Source: Nitrosomonadales bacterium (lineage in GTDB: Bacteria; Pseudomonadota; Gammaproteobacteria; Burkholderiales; Sulfuricellaceae). Taken from it: a stretch of DNA of 42,288 nucleotides. The notes beneath the pieces are model-generated. The model did not search any database. It saw only the letters and a list, made by a program, of their open reading frames with translations, and was not told the origin of the DNA. The position numbers and the translations under genes are program-made. Below are positions 1 through 9,433 of this stretch, piece by piece. The stretch lies in NCBI GenBank assembly GCA_003104895.1, contig PQAG01000055.1:1-42288 (forward strand), read 5' to 3'. The number at the start of each line of letters is the position of its first letter. Positions within the stretch are counted from its first letter, which is position 1.

Positions 1-693
1 ACGCTCAAGGACGCCCTGAACGAGGCCATGCGCGACTGGGTCACCAATGTCGAGAGCACCTTCTACATTCTTGGCACGGCGGCAGGCCCGCACCCCTATC
101 CCATGCTGGTGCGCGATTTCCAGTGCGTGATCGGCGAGGAAGCCAAGGTGCAGATGCCGGAAATGACCGGCCGCCAGCCGGATGCCGTGATTGCCTGCGT
201 CGGCGGCGGTTCCAATGCGATCGGGATCTTCTATTCCTACATTCCGGTCGATGGCGTCAAGCTGATCGGCGTCGAGGCCGCCGGCCTGGGGCTTGAAAGC
301 GGCAAGCACGCGGCGCCGCTCAATGCCGGCAAGGCAGGCGTGCTGCATGGTGCGCGCCAGTACCTGATGCAGGACCCCAACGGTCAGATCATCGAAACCC
401 ATTCCATTTCCGCCGGCCTGGATTATCCCGGCGTGGGGCCGGAACACTGCTGGCTCAAGGACAGCGGCCGTGCAGAATATGTTGCCGTGACGGACGATGA
501 AGCCTTGCGCGCCTTCCACGACCTGTGCCGCTTCGAGGGTATTATCCCGGCCCTGGAATCGAGCCACGCCCTGGCCTATGCGGCCAAACTGGCGCCGACC
601 CTGTCCAGGGACAAGGTGCTGCTGGTCAATCTGTCCGGCCGTGGCGACAAGGATATGAACACAGTGGCGGAGCTGTCGGGTATCAAGTTTTGA
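1..693 (+). CDS. trpB: Tryptophan synthase beta chain, C-terminal part (5' end outside window)
   Basis: This is the last 230 codons of the PLP enzyme that condenses indole with L-serine to give tryptophan, the beta subunit of the TrpA2B2 complex in the cytoplasm. The frame is open from base 1, so the gene is cut by the window edge and the PLP-binding lysine lies upstream. Seen here are the PLP-phosphate loop GGGSNAIG (about residues 65-72 of the fragment), the GLDYPGVGPEH segment, and the C-terminal NLSGRGDKD motif. All are classic TrpB sequences. The stop codon lies 12 bases before trpA, so the two subunits are co-transcribed. Nothing unusual is seen in the visible part. Confidence 0.97.
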   Translation, partial: TLKDALNEAMRDWVTNVESTFYILGTAAGPHPYPMLVRDFQCVIGEEAKVQMPEMTGRQPDAVIACVGGGSNAIGIFYSYIPVDGVKLIGVEAAGLGLESGKHAAPLNAGKAGVLHGARQYLMQDPNGQIIETHSISAGLDYPGVGPEHCWLKDSGRAEYVAVTDDEALRAFHDLCRFEGIIPALESSHALAYAAKLAPTLSRDKVLLVNLSGRGDKDMNTVAELSGIKF

Positions 694-705
694 AACGGAA
701 TTTTC

Positions 706-1506
706 ATGTCACGCATTGAAGCTACATTCAACAATCTTCGTACTCAGGGGAAAAAAGCCCTGATTCCCTTCATCACCGCCGGTGATCCTTCTCCTGCCCT
801 GACCGTGCCGCTGATGCACAAGCTGGTCGAAGCCGGGGCGGATATCCTCGAGCTGGGGGTGCCGTTCTCCGATCCCATGGCGGACGGGCCCACCATTCAG
901 CGCGCCAGCGAACGTGCCCTGAAGCATGGCGTTGGCCTCAGGGATGTGCTGGCGCTGGTGGCCGAGTTCCGCAAGTCCAATTCAAGCACCCCGGTGGTGC
1001 TGATGGGTTATGCCAACCCGATCGAGGCCATGGGCTACGAACAGTTTGCCCAGGCCGCCGGGAACGCGGGCGTGGACGGCGTGCTGACGGTGGATTATCC
1101 GCCGGAAGAGTGCGCGGGCCTGGCGGCAGCCCTGCAGCAGCGCGATATCGATATGATTTTCCTGCTTTCTCCGACCACCCCGGACAGGCGTTTCCAGCAA
1201 GTGGCCAAGCTGGCGCGGGGCTTCATTTACTATGTTTCGCTCAAGGGCGTGACGGGTTCGGCCAATCTGGACCTGCAGGAAGTCAGCCGCAAGATTCCCG
1301 TCATCCAGGCCGCCGCCAGCCTGCCGGTAGGTGTCGGCTTCGGCATCCGCGATGGCGAAACGGCCAGGGCGGTGGCCCGGTTTGCCGATGCGGTGGTGAT
1401 CGGCAGCCGCATCGTGCAGGAAATCGAAAATTCAGAGGCGGATGCCGCGGCGCAGAATGTATTTGCCCTGGTCAAGGGCATCCGCACTGCCATGGATAGT
1501 AAATAG
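706..1506 (+). CDS. trpA: Tryptophan synthase alpha chain
   Basis: This subunit cleaves indole-3-glycerol phosphate to indole and glyceraldehyde 3-phosphate and channels indole to TrpB. The protein has 266 residues, the normal length for this TIM-barrel family. The catalytic glutamate lies in ILELGVPFSDP, the second acidic residue in PMADGPTIQ, and the phosphate-binding glycines in GVGFGIRD and VIGSRIV. The start ATG follows trpB by 12 bases. The downstream gene accD is 101 bases away, behind a small non-coding stretch with a 7-bp repeat. Confidence 0.97.
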   Translation: MSRIEATFNNLRTQGKKALIPFITAGDPSPALTVPLMHKLVEAGADILELGVPFSDPMADGPTIQRASERALKHGVGLRDVLALVAEFRKSNSSTPVVLMGYANPIEAMGYEQFAQAAGNAGVDGVLTVDYPPEECAGLAAALQQRDIDMIFLLSPTTPDRRFQQVAKLARGFIYYVSLKGVTGSANLDLQEVSRKIPVIQAAASLPVGVGFGIRDGETARAVARFADAVVIGSRIVQEIENSEADAAAQNVFALVKGIRTAMDSK

Positions 1507-1531
1507 TCATCAGTATTCAGTCGTCAGTCTT
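1504..1531 (+). repeat. Short 7-bp tandem repeat after trpA
   Basis: Four consecutive 7-base units starting in the trpA stop codon read TAGTCAT, CAGTATT, CAGTCGT and CAGTCTT, all fitting NAGTNNT. The array sits in the trpA-accD spacer. A short GC hairpin (GCGGC-GAT-GCCGC, near 1541-1553) followed by GCTTTT comes just after it and could act as a weak terminator or RNA-stability element. The periodicity is visible; any role is unknown. Confidence 0.5.
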
Positions 1532-1607
1532 ATAGTGGAGCGGCGATGCCGCGCTTTTACTAATTGGCTGAACACTGGCAACCGACAACCAAACAAAGGA
1601 TTTGCCC

Positions 1608-2477
1608 ATGAGCTGGTTCCAGAAACTTATTCCCCCCAAGATCAAGCGCAAGATCAGCGGCGACACCAAAAAATCCGTGCCCGAAGGGCTGTGGAGCAAG
1701 TGCCCTACCTGCGAATCGGTGCTGTACCGGACCGATCTGGAAAAAAATCTGGAGGTGTGCCCCAAATGCAGCCATCACTACCGTATTTCTGCCCGCACCC
1801 GTCTTCATTTTCTGCTTGATGCCGAGGGGCGTCACGAAATCGGCGAGAGTGTGGCGCCGGTCGATAGCCTGAAGTTCAAGGACAGCAAGCGCTATGCCGA
1901 TCGCCTCGCGGATGCCAAGCGGGATACCGGCGAGACGGATGCGCTGGTGGTGATGCAGGGTAGTGTCAAGAATGTCCCCCTCGTCGCAGCCGCTTTTGAA
2001 TTCAAATTCATGGGCGGATCCATGGGCTCGGTGGTGGGAGAGCGTTTCGTGCGTGGCGTGGATGTATGCCTCGAAAAACGGCTGCCCTTCGTGTGCTTTT
2101 CCGCCAGCGGCGGTGCACGCATGCAGGAAGGCCTGCTGTCCCTGATGCAGATGGCCAAGACCAGCGCTGCGCTGTCCCGGCTGGGCGACGCCGGACTGCC
2201 GTTCATCTCGGTGCTCACCGATCCCACCATGGGCGGCGTTTCCGCCAGCTTTGCCATGCTCGGCGACATCATCGTGGCGGAGCCTAATGCCCTGATCGGC
2301 TTTGCCGGGCCGCGCGTGATCGAGCAAACGGTGCGCGAAACCTTGCCAGATGGCTTCCAGCGTGCTGAATTCCTGGTTGCGCATGGTGCGGTGGACCTGA
2401 TCGTTGATCGCCGCCAGATGCGCGACCGGCTTGCCAACCTGCTCACCATGATGTCGCGCATGCCTGCTGCGGCCTGA
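1608..2477 (+). CDS. accD: Acetyl-CoA carboxylase carboxyltransferase beta subunit
   Basis: AccD and AccA together transfer the carboxyl group from carboxybiotin to acetyl-CoA, making malonyl-CoA for fatty-acid synthesis. The 289-residue protein begins MSWFQKLIPPKIK and carries the N-terminal zinc ribbon of bacterial AccD (CPTC, about 15 residues later CPKC; residues 26-48). The carboxyltransferase crotonase-like fold follows, with FSASGGARMQEG and DPTMGGVSASFAMLGD. The ATG at 1608 is preferred over an in-frame TTG at 1602 because AAAGGA lies 7 bases upstream. It is followed by folC after 22 bases, as in many betaproteobacteria. Confidence 0.97.
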   Translation: MSWFQKLIPPKIKRKISGDTKKSVPEGLWSKCPTCESVLYRTDLEKNLEVCPKCSHHYRISARTRLHFLLDAEGRHEIGESVAPVDSLKFKDSKRYADRLADAKRDTGETDALVVMQGSVKNVPLVAAAFEFKFMGGSMGSVVGERFVRGVDVCLEKRLPFVCFSASGGARMQEGLLSLMQMAKTSAALSRLGDAGLPFISVLTDPTMGGVSASFAMLGDIIVAEPNALIGFAGPRVIEQTVRETLPDGFQRAEFLVAHGAVDLIVDRRQMRDRLANLLTMMSRMPAAA

Positions 2478-2499
2478 GTTCCGCGCAGACTGGGGCGAT

Positions 2500-3798
2500 A
2501 TGTCAACTCTGCCCGTGGAGCTGCCTCAGCTCCCAGCTTCCAGCCCTCAGCGCGCGCTTTCCGGCTGGCTGGCCTATCTTGAGCGCCTGCACCCGAAGAC
2601 CATCGAACTGGGGCTGGAGCGCATCAATCAGGTCAGGGCGCGGCTCCTGCTCCAGCCGTCTTTCCCCATCATCACCGTCGGCGGCACCAACGGAAAAGGG
2701 TCCACCTGCGCCATGCTGGAAGCCATTCTGGCGGCAGCGGGATACAGGACCGGCCTTTATACTTCGCCCCACCTGCTGCGCTACAACGAACGCGTGCGCA
2801 TCGCCAGCCAGGAAGCATCCGACGCGGCTTTATGCGAAGCCTTTGCCGCGGTGGAAGCCGCGCGCGGCGAAGTTTCACTGAGCTATTTCGAATTCGGCAC
2901 CCTTGCTGCCATGTGGCTGTTTCAGCAGCAGGCCGACGTGGCCATTCTGGAAGTGGGTCTGGGCGGGCGGCTCGATGCGGTGAACGCCTTCAATGCCGAT
3001 TGCGCCATTGTGACCAGCGTGGATCTCGATCACATGGATTACCTCGGCGATGACCGCGAAAGCATCGGCTGGGAGAAGGCGGGCATATTCCGGGCCGGCA
3101 AGCCTGCAGTGTGCGCGGATGCAGACCCGCCGCGCCGCCTGCTCGATCATGCAGCGCAAATCGGCGCAGATCTGAAGCTGATCGGGAGAGATTTCATTGC
3201 GCAGCGTGAGGCCGCGCAATGGCAGTTTGCGAGCCATGACGGCTGGCGCCTTGCGTTGCCATTCCCGGCTTTGCGCGGAGGCTACCAGCTCGATAATGCC
3301 AGCGCCTGTCTTGCCGCCCTGGAGGCGCTCAGGGAACGGCTGCCCGTGACTCCCGGTGACATCCGCCGCGGCCTGCTGGAGGCTGCCGTTCCAGGACGCT
3401 TCCAGGTGCTGCCTGGACGGCCTGTGATAATCCTCGACGTGGCCCACAACCCGCATGCGGCGCGGGCGCTGGCGGCCAATTTGCGCGAGATGGACCAGCA
3501 CGGCAGGACCATCGCGGTATTTGCCATGCTGGCCGACAAGGACGTCAGCGGGGTGGTTTCCGCGCTGCAGGATGTCATCGACCTGTGGCTGGTCTCCGGG
3601 ATCGACCACCCGCGCGGGATGGATGCAGCCGCATTGGCCGCTCATGTGGCTGACCTGGCCCATGAAGTGTTTCCCGACATCGCCGCCGCCTATCGCCATG
3701 CCTGCCAAATTGCGGGTGAAGGTGATAGAATTGCGGCCTTCGGCTCGTTCCATACCGTGGCCGAAGTCATGCAGCAACGAATGCCCATTTGTTCATGA
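2500..3798 (+). CDS. folC: Bifunctional dihydrofolate synthase / folylpolyglutamate synthase
   Basis: This Mur-ligase-family enzyme adds glutamate to dihydropteroate and to tetrahydrofolate species, using ATP. The 432-residue length is typical. Visible motifs are the ATP P-loop GGTNGKGST (about residues 62-70), the folate-binding SPHLLRYNERVRI, the Mur-type EVGLGGRLDAVN, DLDHMDYLG, and the C-terminal domain hinge DVAHNPHAARAL. It lies between accD and the dedD-like gene with short spacers (22 and 16 bases), indicating one transcription unit. Confidence 0.96.
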   Translation: MSTLPVELPQLPASSPQRALSGWLAYLERLHPKTIELGLERINQVRARLLLQPSFPIITVGGTNGKGSTCAMLEAILAAAGYRTGLYTSPHLLRYNERVRIASQEASDAALCEAFAAVEAARGEVSLSYFEFGTLAAMWLFQQQADVAILEVGLGGRLDAVNAFNADCAIVTSVDLDHMDYLGDDRESIGWEKAGIFRAGKPAVCADADPPRRLLDHAAQIGADLKLIGRDFIAQREAAQWQFASHDGWRLALPFPALRGGYQLDNASACLAALEALRERLPVTPGDIRRGLLEAAVPGRFQVLPGRPVIILDVAHNPHAARALAANLREMDQHGRTIAVFAMLADKDVSGVVSALQDVIDLWLVSGIDHPRGMDAAALAAHVADLAHEVFPDIAAAYRHACQIAGEGDRIAAFGSFHTVAEVMQQRMPICS

Positions 3799-3814
3799 AC
3801 GAGCCCTAAACTGA

Positions 3815-4486
3815 ATGGCAAACCAGCCTTCCCCCACTGTTGAAGAGCTTCAACTCCGCAAACGCGCACGCCGCCGCCTGATCGGCGCGGTCACGCTGGT
3901 TGTTCTGATGGTCACGGCGCTGCCCATGATACTGGATGACGAGCCCAAACCGGTCGGGCAGGACATCGCCATCAGCATTCCCTCCCCGCAGGGCGCTGAT
4001 GCCCCGCTCAAGGCAGAGCCCGCACCCGTGCCACCCAAGCCGTCCCCTTCGGAAGGCTTGCCGCCAGTGCAGCCCGTTGTTCCCGCCGAGCCCCAAAAGC
4101 CTGTTGCCGCGGTGGAAAAGGCAGTTGAGCCCAAGCCGAAGCCAGCCCCCGCTGTGAAGGAAGAGAAACCTGCTGAACCGCCCAAAGCGCCAGCCGAAAA
4201 GCCCAAGGAGGCCAAGCCTGTTGCCAAGGCGCCTGACCAACAGCACGCAGGCAGCACCTATGTTGTCCTGCTCGGCGCATTCCTGGGCGAGGCCAATGCC
4301 AGGCAGCGGCAGGCCAAACTGAAAGAGCTTGGCGTCAAATATTACGTTGAAAAAATCAAATCGCCTGCAGGCGAGAAAATCGCTGTTCGCGCCGGACCTT
4401 ATCCCAGCCGCCAGGATGCCGAGCATGCGCTGGCCAGGCTGAGGGCGGCTGGAATCACGGACGGCATGGTGGCCGAAAAGAAGTAA
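3815..4486 (+). CDS. dedD: SPOR-domain inner-membrane protein, DedD-like
   Basis: The 223-residue protein is probably a divisome accessory protein that binds denuded septal peptidoglycan. It has a short basic cytoplasmic N-terminus (RKRARRR), one membrane helix at about residues 21-40, a long Pro/Lys/Ala-rich periplasmic linker (about 45-145), and a C-terminal SPOR domain (about 147-220: STYVVLLGAFLGEANA through AVRAGPYPSRQDAEHAL). This is the DedD/FtsN-like layout, and the folC-dedD-cvpA-purF order matches the dedD locus of proteobacteria. The linker is rich in PKP/AEKP repeats, as expected for a periplasmic spacer. Confidence 0.88.
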   Translation: MANQPSPTVEELQLRKRARRRLIGAVTLVVLMVTALPMILDDEPKPVGQDIAISIPSPQGADAPLKAEPAPVPPKPSPSEGLPPVQPVVPAEPQKPVAAVEKAVEPKPKPAPAVKEEKPAEPPKAPAEKPKEAKPVAKAPDQQHAGSTYVVLLGAFLGEANARQRQAKLKELGVKYYVEKIKSPAGEKIAVRAGPYPSRQDAEHALARLRAAGITDGMVAEKK

Positions 4487-4508
4487 TTTTTCCAAGCCTG
4501 GCTGACGA

Positions 4509-5000
4509 ATGACGGTTTTTGATTACACGGTGTTGCTGATTGTCGGGCTGTCCATTCTGCTCAGCGTGATGCGCGGTGCGGTGCGTGAAATCCTTGCTCT
4601 GGCTTCCTGGGTGGCGGCTTTTCTGGCGGCCAACACGTATGCCGTGTGGCTGGCGGCGCAGCTGCCGGCGGCAATACCTGGCGAGCCACTGAAATTGCTG
4701 GCAGCATTTGTCATCCTGTTCCTGATCGTATTGCTGCTGATGAGCCTGTTTGCCATTGCATTGTCGGAACTGGTCAAGACCGTCGGGCTGGGCACCTTCG
4801 ATCGCGGGGTCGGCGCCATTTTCGGCTTTGCGCGAGGCCTGCTGATCGTGATGGTGCTGGTGCTCCTTGCCGGACTGACTTCCTTGCCGCACCAGCCGTT
4901 GTGGCGTGATGCAATGTTCAGCGCGCCGCTTGAGGCCCTGACCATGAAAGCCAGGGTGTGGCTGCCGGATGATTTTGCCAAACGGCTCAGTTATGAATAA
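4509..5000 (+). CDS. cvpA: CvpA family membrane protein
   Basis: This is a small integral membrane protein of 163 residues with four hydrophobic segments (about residues 5-22, 27-48, 60-84 and 101-122). It contains the family hallmark RGAVREILALASWVAAF and GTFDRGVGAIFGFARG. In E. coli CvpA affects colicin V production and envelope stress tolerance; its molecular function is not settled. The stop codon is 26 bases before purF, the same pairing as in E. coli. Confidence 0.93.
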   Translation: MTVFDYTVLLIVGLSILLSVMRGAVREILALASWVAAFLAANTYAVWLAAQLPAAIPGEPLKLLAAFVILFLIVLLLMSLFAIALSELVKTVGLGTFDRGVGAIFGFARGLLIVMVLVLLAGLTSLPHQPLWRDAMFSAPLEALTMKARVWLPDDFAKRLSYE

Positions 5001-5026
5001 CTCTCTTCTGAAATAGGCTCTAAACC

Positions 5027-6547
<1,521 letters not shown>

Positions 6548-6617
6548 AGCCGGGCTGGCCAACATCCCCGGATTGATCCGGTTCATTCAGGCCGCGTCCC
6601 GCCTGCCAGGCCCATTC

Positions 6618-6646
6618 TTGACATCCGAATCCGGCAGGCGTAGTTT
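6618..6646 (+). promoter_or_regulatory. Probable sigma-70 promoter for metZ
   Basis: A perfect -35 box TTGACA (6618-6623) is followed after 17 bases by TAGTTT (6641-6646), which keeps the first, second and last bases of the -10 consensus. Transcription would start at about 6652-6654, exactly at the 5' edge of the SAM-II-like aptamer. That coincidence supports both calls. Confidence 0.6.
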
Positions 6647-6650
6647 TCGA

Positions 6651-6703
6651 ACTGCGCCGATTTGAGAGACAGCTTGCGGGCGCATGACAAATGCGGCTAA
6701 AGC
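6651..6703 (+). ncRNA. SAM-II-like riboswitch aptamer in the metZ leader
   Basis: The leader shows the SAM-II (metA-type) layout: a GCGCC 5' helix strand, the conserved GATTTGA segment, a short bulge region ending CTTGC, the returning GGGCGC strand, ATGACAAATG, and the invariant 3' pseudoknot segment GGCTAAAG. Order and spacing closely resemble the well-studied compact SAM-II H-type pseudoknot RNA, including the GAUUU and GCUAAA signatures. It lies 81 bases before metZ, a methionine-synthesis gene and a standard SAM-II target, and is followed at once by a terminator hairpin. No covariance search was run. Confidence 0.82.
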
Positions 6704-6708
6704 GTGGC

Positions 6709-6739
6709 AAACCCGTCCGCGCCAGTGAACGGGTTTTTT
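6709..6739 (+). terminator. Intrinsic terminator / expression platform of the SAM-II-like leader
   Basis: An 8-bp stem AAACCCGT (6709-6716) pairs with ACGGGTTT (6729-6736), with a 12-base loop and a run of six T (6734-6739). Starting six bases after the aptamer and ending 44 bases before the metZ start, it could give SAM-dependent premature termination. The GCGGG at 6676-6680 inside the aptamer could pair with CCCGT of the stem as an antiterminator (with one G-U pair). That last point is inference. Confidence 0.7.
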
Positions 6740-6783
6740 GTTGCCCCGCTATCATCTCGATTCATCCATTACGGGGAAAAACC

Positions 6784-7956
6784 ATGAACGACGAATTCGA
6801 TCTTGAAACCCTGGCCGTGCGCGCCGGGACGGTACGCAGCCAGTTCAACGAACATTCCGAGGCGATGTTCCTCACCTCCAGCTTCGTGTTCGAGAACGCG
6901 GCGCAGGCCGCCGCGCGCTTTGGCGGGCAGGAGCCGGGCAACATCTACTCGCGCTTCACCAACCCCACCGTCAGCATGCTGCAGGAGCGGCTGGCGGCGC
7001 TGGAGGGAGCGGAGTTCTGTGTTGCCACGTCCAGCGGCATGTCCGCCATCCTGGCCTGTGTGATGGGCCTGCTTTCCGCGGGCGATCACATTGTCGCCTC
7101 GCGCAGCATCTTCGGCACCACGGTGCAGCTGTTCGGCAATATCATGAAGCGCTTCGGGGTGGAAACCACCTTCGTGCCGCTGGCCGAGCCCGCTGCCTGG
7201 GAACAGGCGGTTCAGCCCAATACCAGGCTGTTCTTCGTCGAGACGCCTTCCAACCCGCTCACGGAGGTGTGCGACATCGCCGAGCTGGCCGCTATCGCGC
7301 ACAAGGCCGGCGCCTGGCTGGCGGTGGACAATTGCTTCTGCACCCCCATCCTGCAGCGCCCGCTCGATCTGGGGGCGGACATCGTGATCCACTCTGCGAC
7401 CAAGTACCTCGACGGCCAGGGCCGCGTGCTGGGCGGCGCGGTGCTGGGCAGCAGGCAGCTCATGGAAGGGGTGTACGGCTTCCTGCGCACGGCCGGACCG
7501 ACGCTTTCCGCCTTCAATGCCTGGGTGATCCTGAAGGGGCTCGAAACCCTCAAAATCCGCATGGACGCGCATTCGCGCAATGCGCTGGAACTGGCGCAGT
7601 GGCTGGAAACCCAGCCCTGGGTGGAGCGCGTGTACTATCCCGGGCTGCCTTCGCATACCCAGCACGCGCTGGCGATGAAGCAGCAGAAAACCGGCGGCGG
7701 CATCGTGGCCTTCGACGTCAGAGGCGGCAAGGATGCGGCCTGGCGCCTGGTGGATGCAACGCGCATGGTTTCGATCACCGCCAACCTGGGGGACACCAAG
7801 ACCACCATCACCCATCCTGCCACCACCACCCACAGCCGGGTCTCGGCCGAAGCGCGGGCTGCGGCAGGCATTGGCGACGGCCTGCTGCGTGTGGCGGTGG
7901 GGCTGGAATCCGTTGAGGACATCAAGGCCGATCTGGCGCGCGGGCTGAATAGCTGA
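6784..7956 (+). CDS. metZ: O-succinylhomoserine sulfhydrylase
   Basis: This PLP enzyme makes homocysteine directly from O-succinylhomoserine and sulfide (direct sulfhydrylation branch of methionine synthesis). It has 390 residues and belongs to the Cys/Met metabolism PLP family. Visible features are YSRFTNPTVSMLQERL (cofactor and neighbour-subunit contacts), SSGMSAI, the SNPLTEVCDI stretch, and the PLP lysine K207 in HSATKYLDGQGRVLGG, a version typical of MetZ rather than of cystathionine gamma-synthase. The ATG at 6784 follows GGGGAAAAACC. The SAM-II-like leader upstream supports a methionine role over a gamma-lyase role. Confidence 0.93.
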   Translation: MNDEFDLETLAVRAGTVRSQFNEHSEAMFLTSSFVFENAAQAAARFGGQEPGNIYSRFTNPTVSMLQERLAALEGAEFCVATSSGMSAILACVMGLLSAGDHIVASRSIFGTTVQLFGNIMKRFGVETTFVPLAEPAAWEQAVQPNTRLFFVETPSNPLTEVCDIAELAAIAHKAGAWLAVDNCFCTPILQRPLDLGADIVIHSATKYLDGQGRVLGGAVLGSRQLMEGVYGFLRTAGPTLSAFNAWVILKGLETLKIRMDAHSRNALELAQWLETQPWVERVYYPGLPSHTQHALAMKQQKTGGGIVAFDVRGGKDAAWRLVDATRMVSITANLGDTKTTITHPATTTHSRVSAEARAAAGIGDGLLRVAVGLESVEDIKADLARGLNS

Positions 7957-8030
7957 TTCTTGCTTCTTCTTCCAGGCAGCCAGTTGCTGCATTGCGGACA
8001 ATGGAACGAACATTTCAAGGGAGAAGAAAA

Positions 8031-9140
8031 ATGACCAAATACATCGGCATCCTGACTTCCGGCGGCGACAGCCCCGGGCTGAATGCGGCCATTCGCGGCG
8101 TGGGCAAGGCCTGTATCGGCCATTACGGCATGCACATCATCGGTTTCCGCGACGGCTTCCGCGGCCTGATGGAGAACCGCACCATGCGTCTGGATGGCGG
8201 CGAGCTGTCCGGGATTCTGACGCGTGGCGGCACGATCCTGGGCACCAGCCGGGACAAGCCGCACCGCATGCCGGTGGGGGGCAAGGTGCTGGACATGACC
8301 GATGTCATCGCCGGCAACTACCACGACAATCACCTCGACGCGCTGGTCTGCCTGGGCGGCGGCGGGACGCAGAAAAATGCCCTGCGCCTCAAGCAAAAAG
8401 GCCTGAATGTCATCACCCTGCCCAAGACCATCGACAACGATGTCGCCATGACCGACATCACTTTCGGCTTCGATACCGCGCTGGGCATCGCCACCGAGGC
8501 CATGGACCGTCTGCACAGCACGGCCCACAGCCACCACCGCATCATCGTGGTGGAAATCATGGGCCACCGCGCCGGCTGGCTGGCGCTGGGGGCGGGCATC
8601 GCCGGTGGCGCCGACGTGATCCTGATCCCGGAAATTCCCTACGAGGTGGAAAGCGTGGCCGAGGCGATCCGCGAGCGCAGCCGCAACGGCAAGCCGTTCA
8701 GCATCGTTGCGGTGGCGGAAGGGGCGATTTCGATGCAGGACCATCTCGCCATGCAGGCGGCGCAGGAGAAAAAAACCAAGGGCAGCAAGAAAGTGGCTGT
8801 TCCTCCTGCGCATGCGACGGAAATCCAGTATGCCGACCATACCCTGCGCCTGGCGAAAAAACTGGAGCAGCTCACCGGCCTGGAGGCGCGCGTCACCATC
8901 CTCGGGCATTTGCAGCGCGGCGGCATTCCTTCCGCGGCGGACCGCCTGCTGGCGACGCGCCTTGGCACCGCCTGCGCTGACCTGATCAGTCAGGGGCATT
9001 ATGGCGTCATGGTTGCCGCCAAGGGGGATGGGACCCGGGCAGTCAAACTCGAGGACGTGGCGGGAAAGGTCAAGACCGTGCCCCCCGGCCATCCGTGGGT
9101 GGAAAGCGCACGCCGCGTGGGCACCAATCTGGGCGACTGA
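8031..9140 (+). CDS. pfkA: 6-phosphofructokinase with a non-standard nucleotide/metal loop
   Basis: A 369-residue phosphofructokinase that phosphorylates fructose 6-phosphate, committing carbon to glycolysis (or running in reverse if PPi-dependent). Motifs: N-terminal GILTSGGDSPGLNAAIRG, the catalytic PKTIDND (131-137, base D135), EIMGHRAGWLA, and the sugar-phosphate loop LGHLQRGG. The loop that reads GGDGS in E. coli is here LGGGGTQKNA (GGGGT at 109-113): the Mg-binding Asp is Gly, while the Gly that goes with ATP use is kept. The lysine in PKT is common in PPi-type and mixed-clade enzymes. ATP versus PPi use therefore cannot be settled here. GGGAGAAG sets the start at 8031. Confidence 0.9.
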   Translation: MTKYIGILTSGGDSPGLNAAIRGVGKACIGHYGMHIIGFRDGFRGLMENRTMRLDGGELSGILTRGGTILGTSRDKPHRMPVGGKVLDMTDVIAGNYHDNHLDALVCLGGGGTQKNALRLKQKGLNVITLPKTIDNDVAMTDITFGFDTALGIATEAMDRLHSTAHSHHRIIVVEIMGHRAGWLALGAGIAGGADVILIPEIPYEVESVAEAIRERSRNGKPFSIVAVAEGAISMQDHLAMQAAQEKKTKGSKKVAVPPAHATEIQYADHTLRLAKKLEQLTGLEARVTILGHLQRGGIPSAADRLLATRLGTACADLISQGHYGVMVAAKGDGTRAVKLEDVAGKVKTVPPGHPWVESARRVGTNLGD

Positions 9141-9190
9141 GTGGCAATATGGGTTTTTTTGGCGTCATCAATAAATAAAAGGAAAAAAAG

Positions 9191-9433
9191 ATGGATGGAG
9201 AAAACCGCGGCGCTTCAAAACCGGTTCCGGATAACCTGAATCAAGTGCTCAATGAGTTGCAGATGATGGCTCTGCGCCGGATCGAAAGTTTTGGCTGGGA
9301 ACTGCGCTTTGTGCGCCGGCCCAGCCTTAAACAACCCATTCCCGTGGTGTCCAACGCCGAAGGCACGACCATAGGCGTGCTGGAGGAAGATGGCCGGGTC
9401 AACCTGGAGCATGATGTCAGGCTGCGCCGCTGA
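9191..9433 (+). CDS. Small conserved-looking protein of unknown function
   Basis: An 80-residue soluble protein preceded by a good ribosome site (AAAGGAAAAAAAG directly before the ATG at 9191). It has no membrane segment or signal peptide. The N-terminal half is predicted helical (NLNQVLNELQMMALRRIESFGW); the second half reads like a small beta-rich unit (ELRFVRRPS, PVVSNAEGTTIGVLEEDG). Codon use matches the neighbours, and the ribosome site makes it a likely real gene. It follows pfkA by 50 bases and may be co-transcribed. I do not recognise a family with confidence. Confidence 0.7.
   Translation: MDGENRGASKPVPDNLNQVLNELQMMALRRIESFGWELRFVRRPSLKQPIPVVSNAEGTTIGVLEEDGRVNLEHDVRLRR

Noticed and set aside
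2875..3777. 300-codon open frame on the - strand over folC
   Set aside because: Antisense shadow of folC with no family resemblance.
7635..9092. 485-codon open frame on the - strand over metZ/pfkA
   Set aside because: Spans two genuine genes in antisense; composition is atypical for a real protein.
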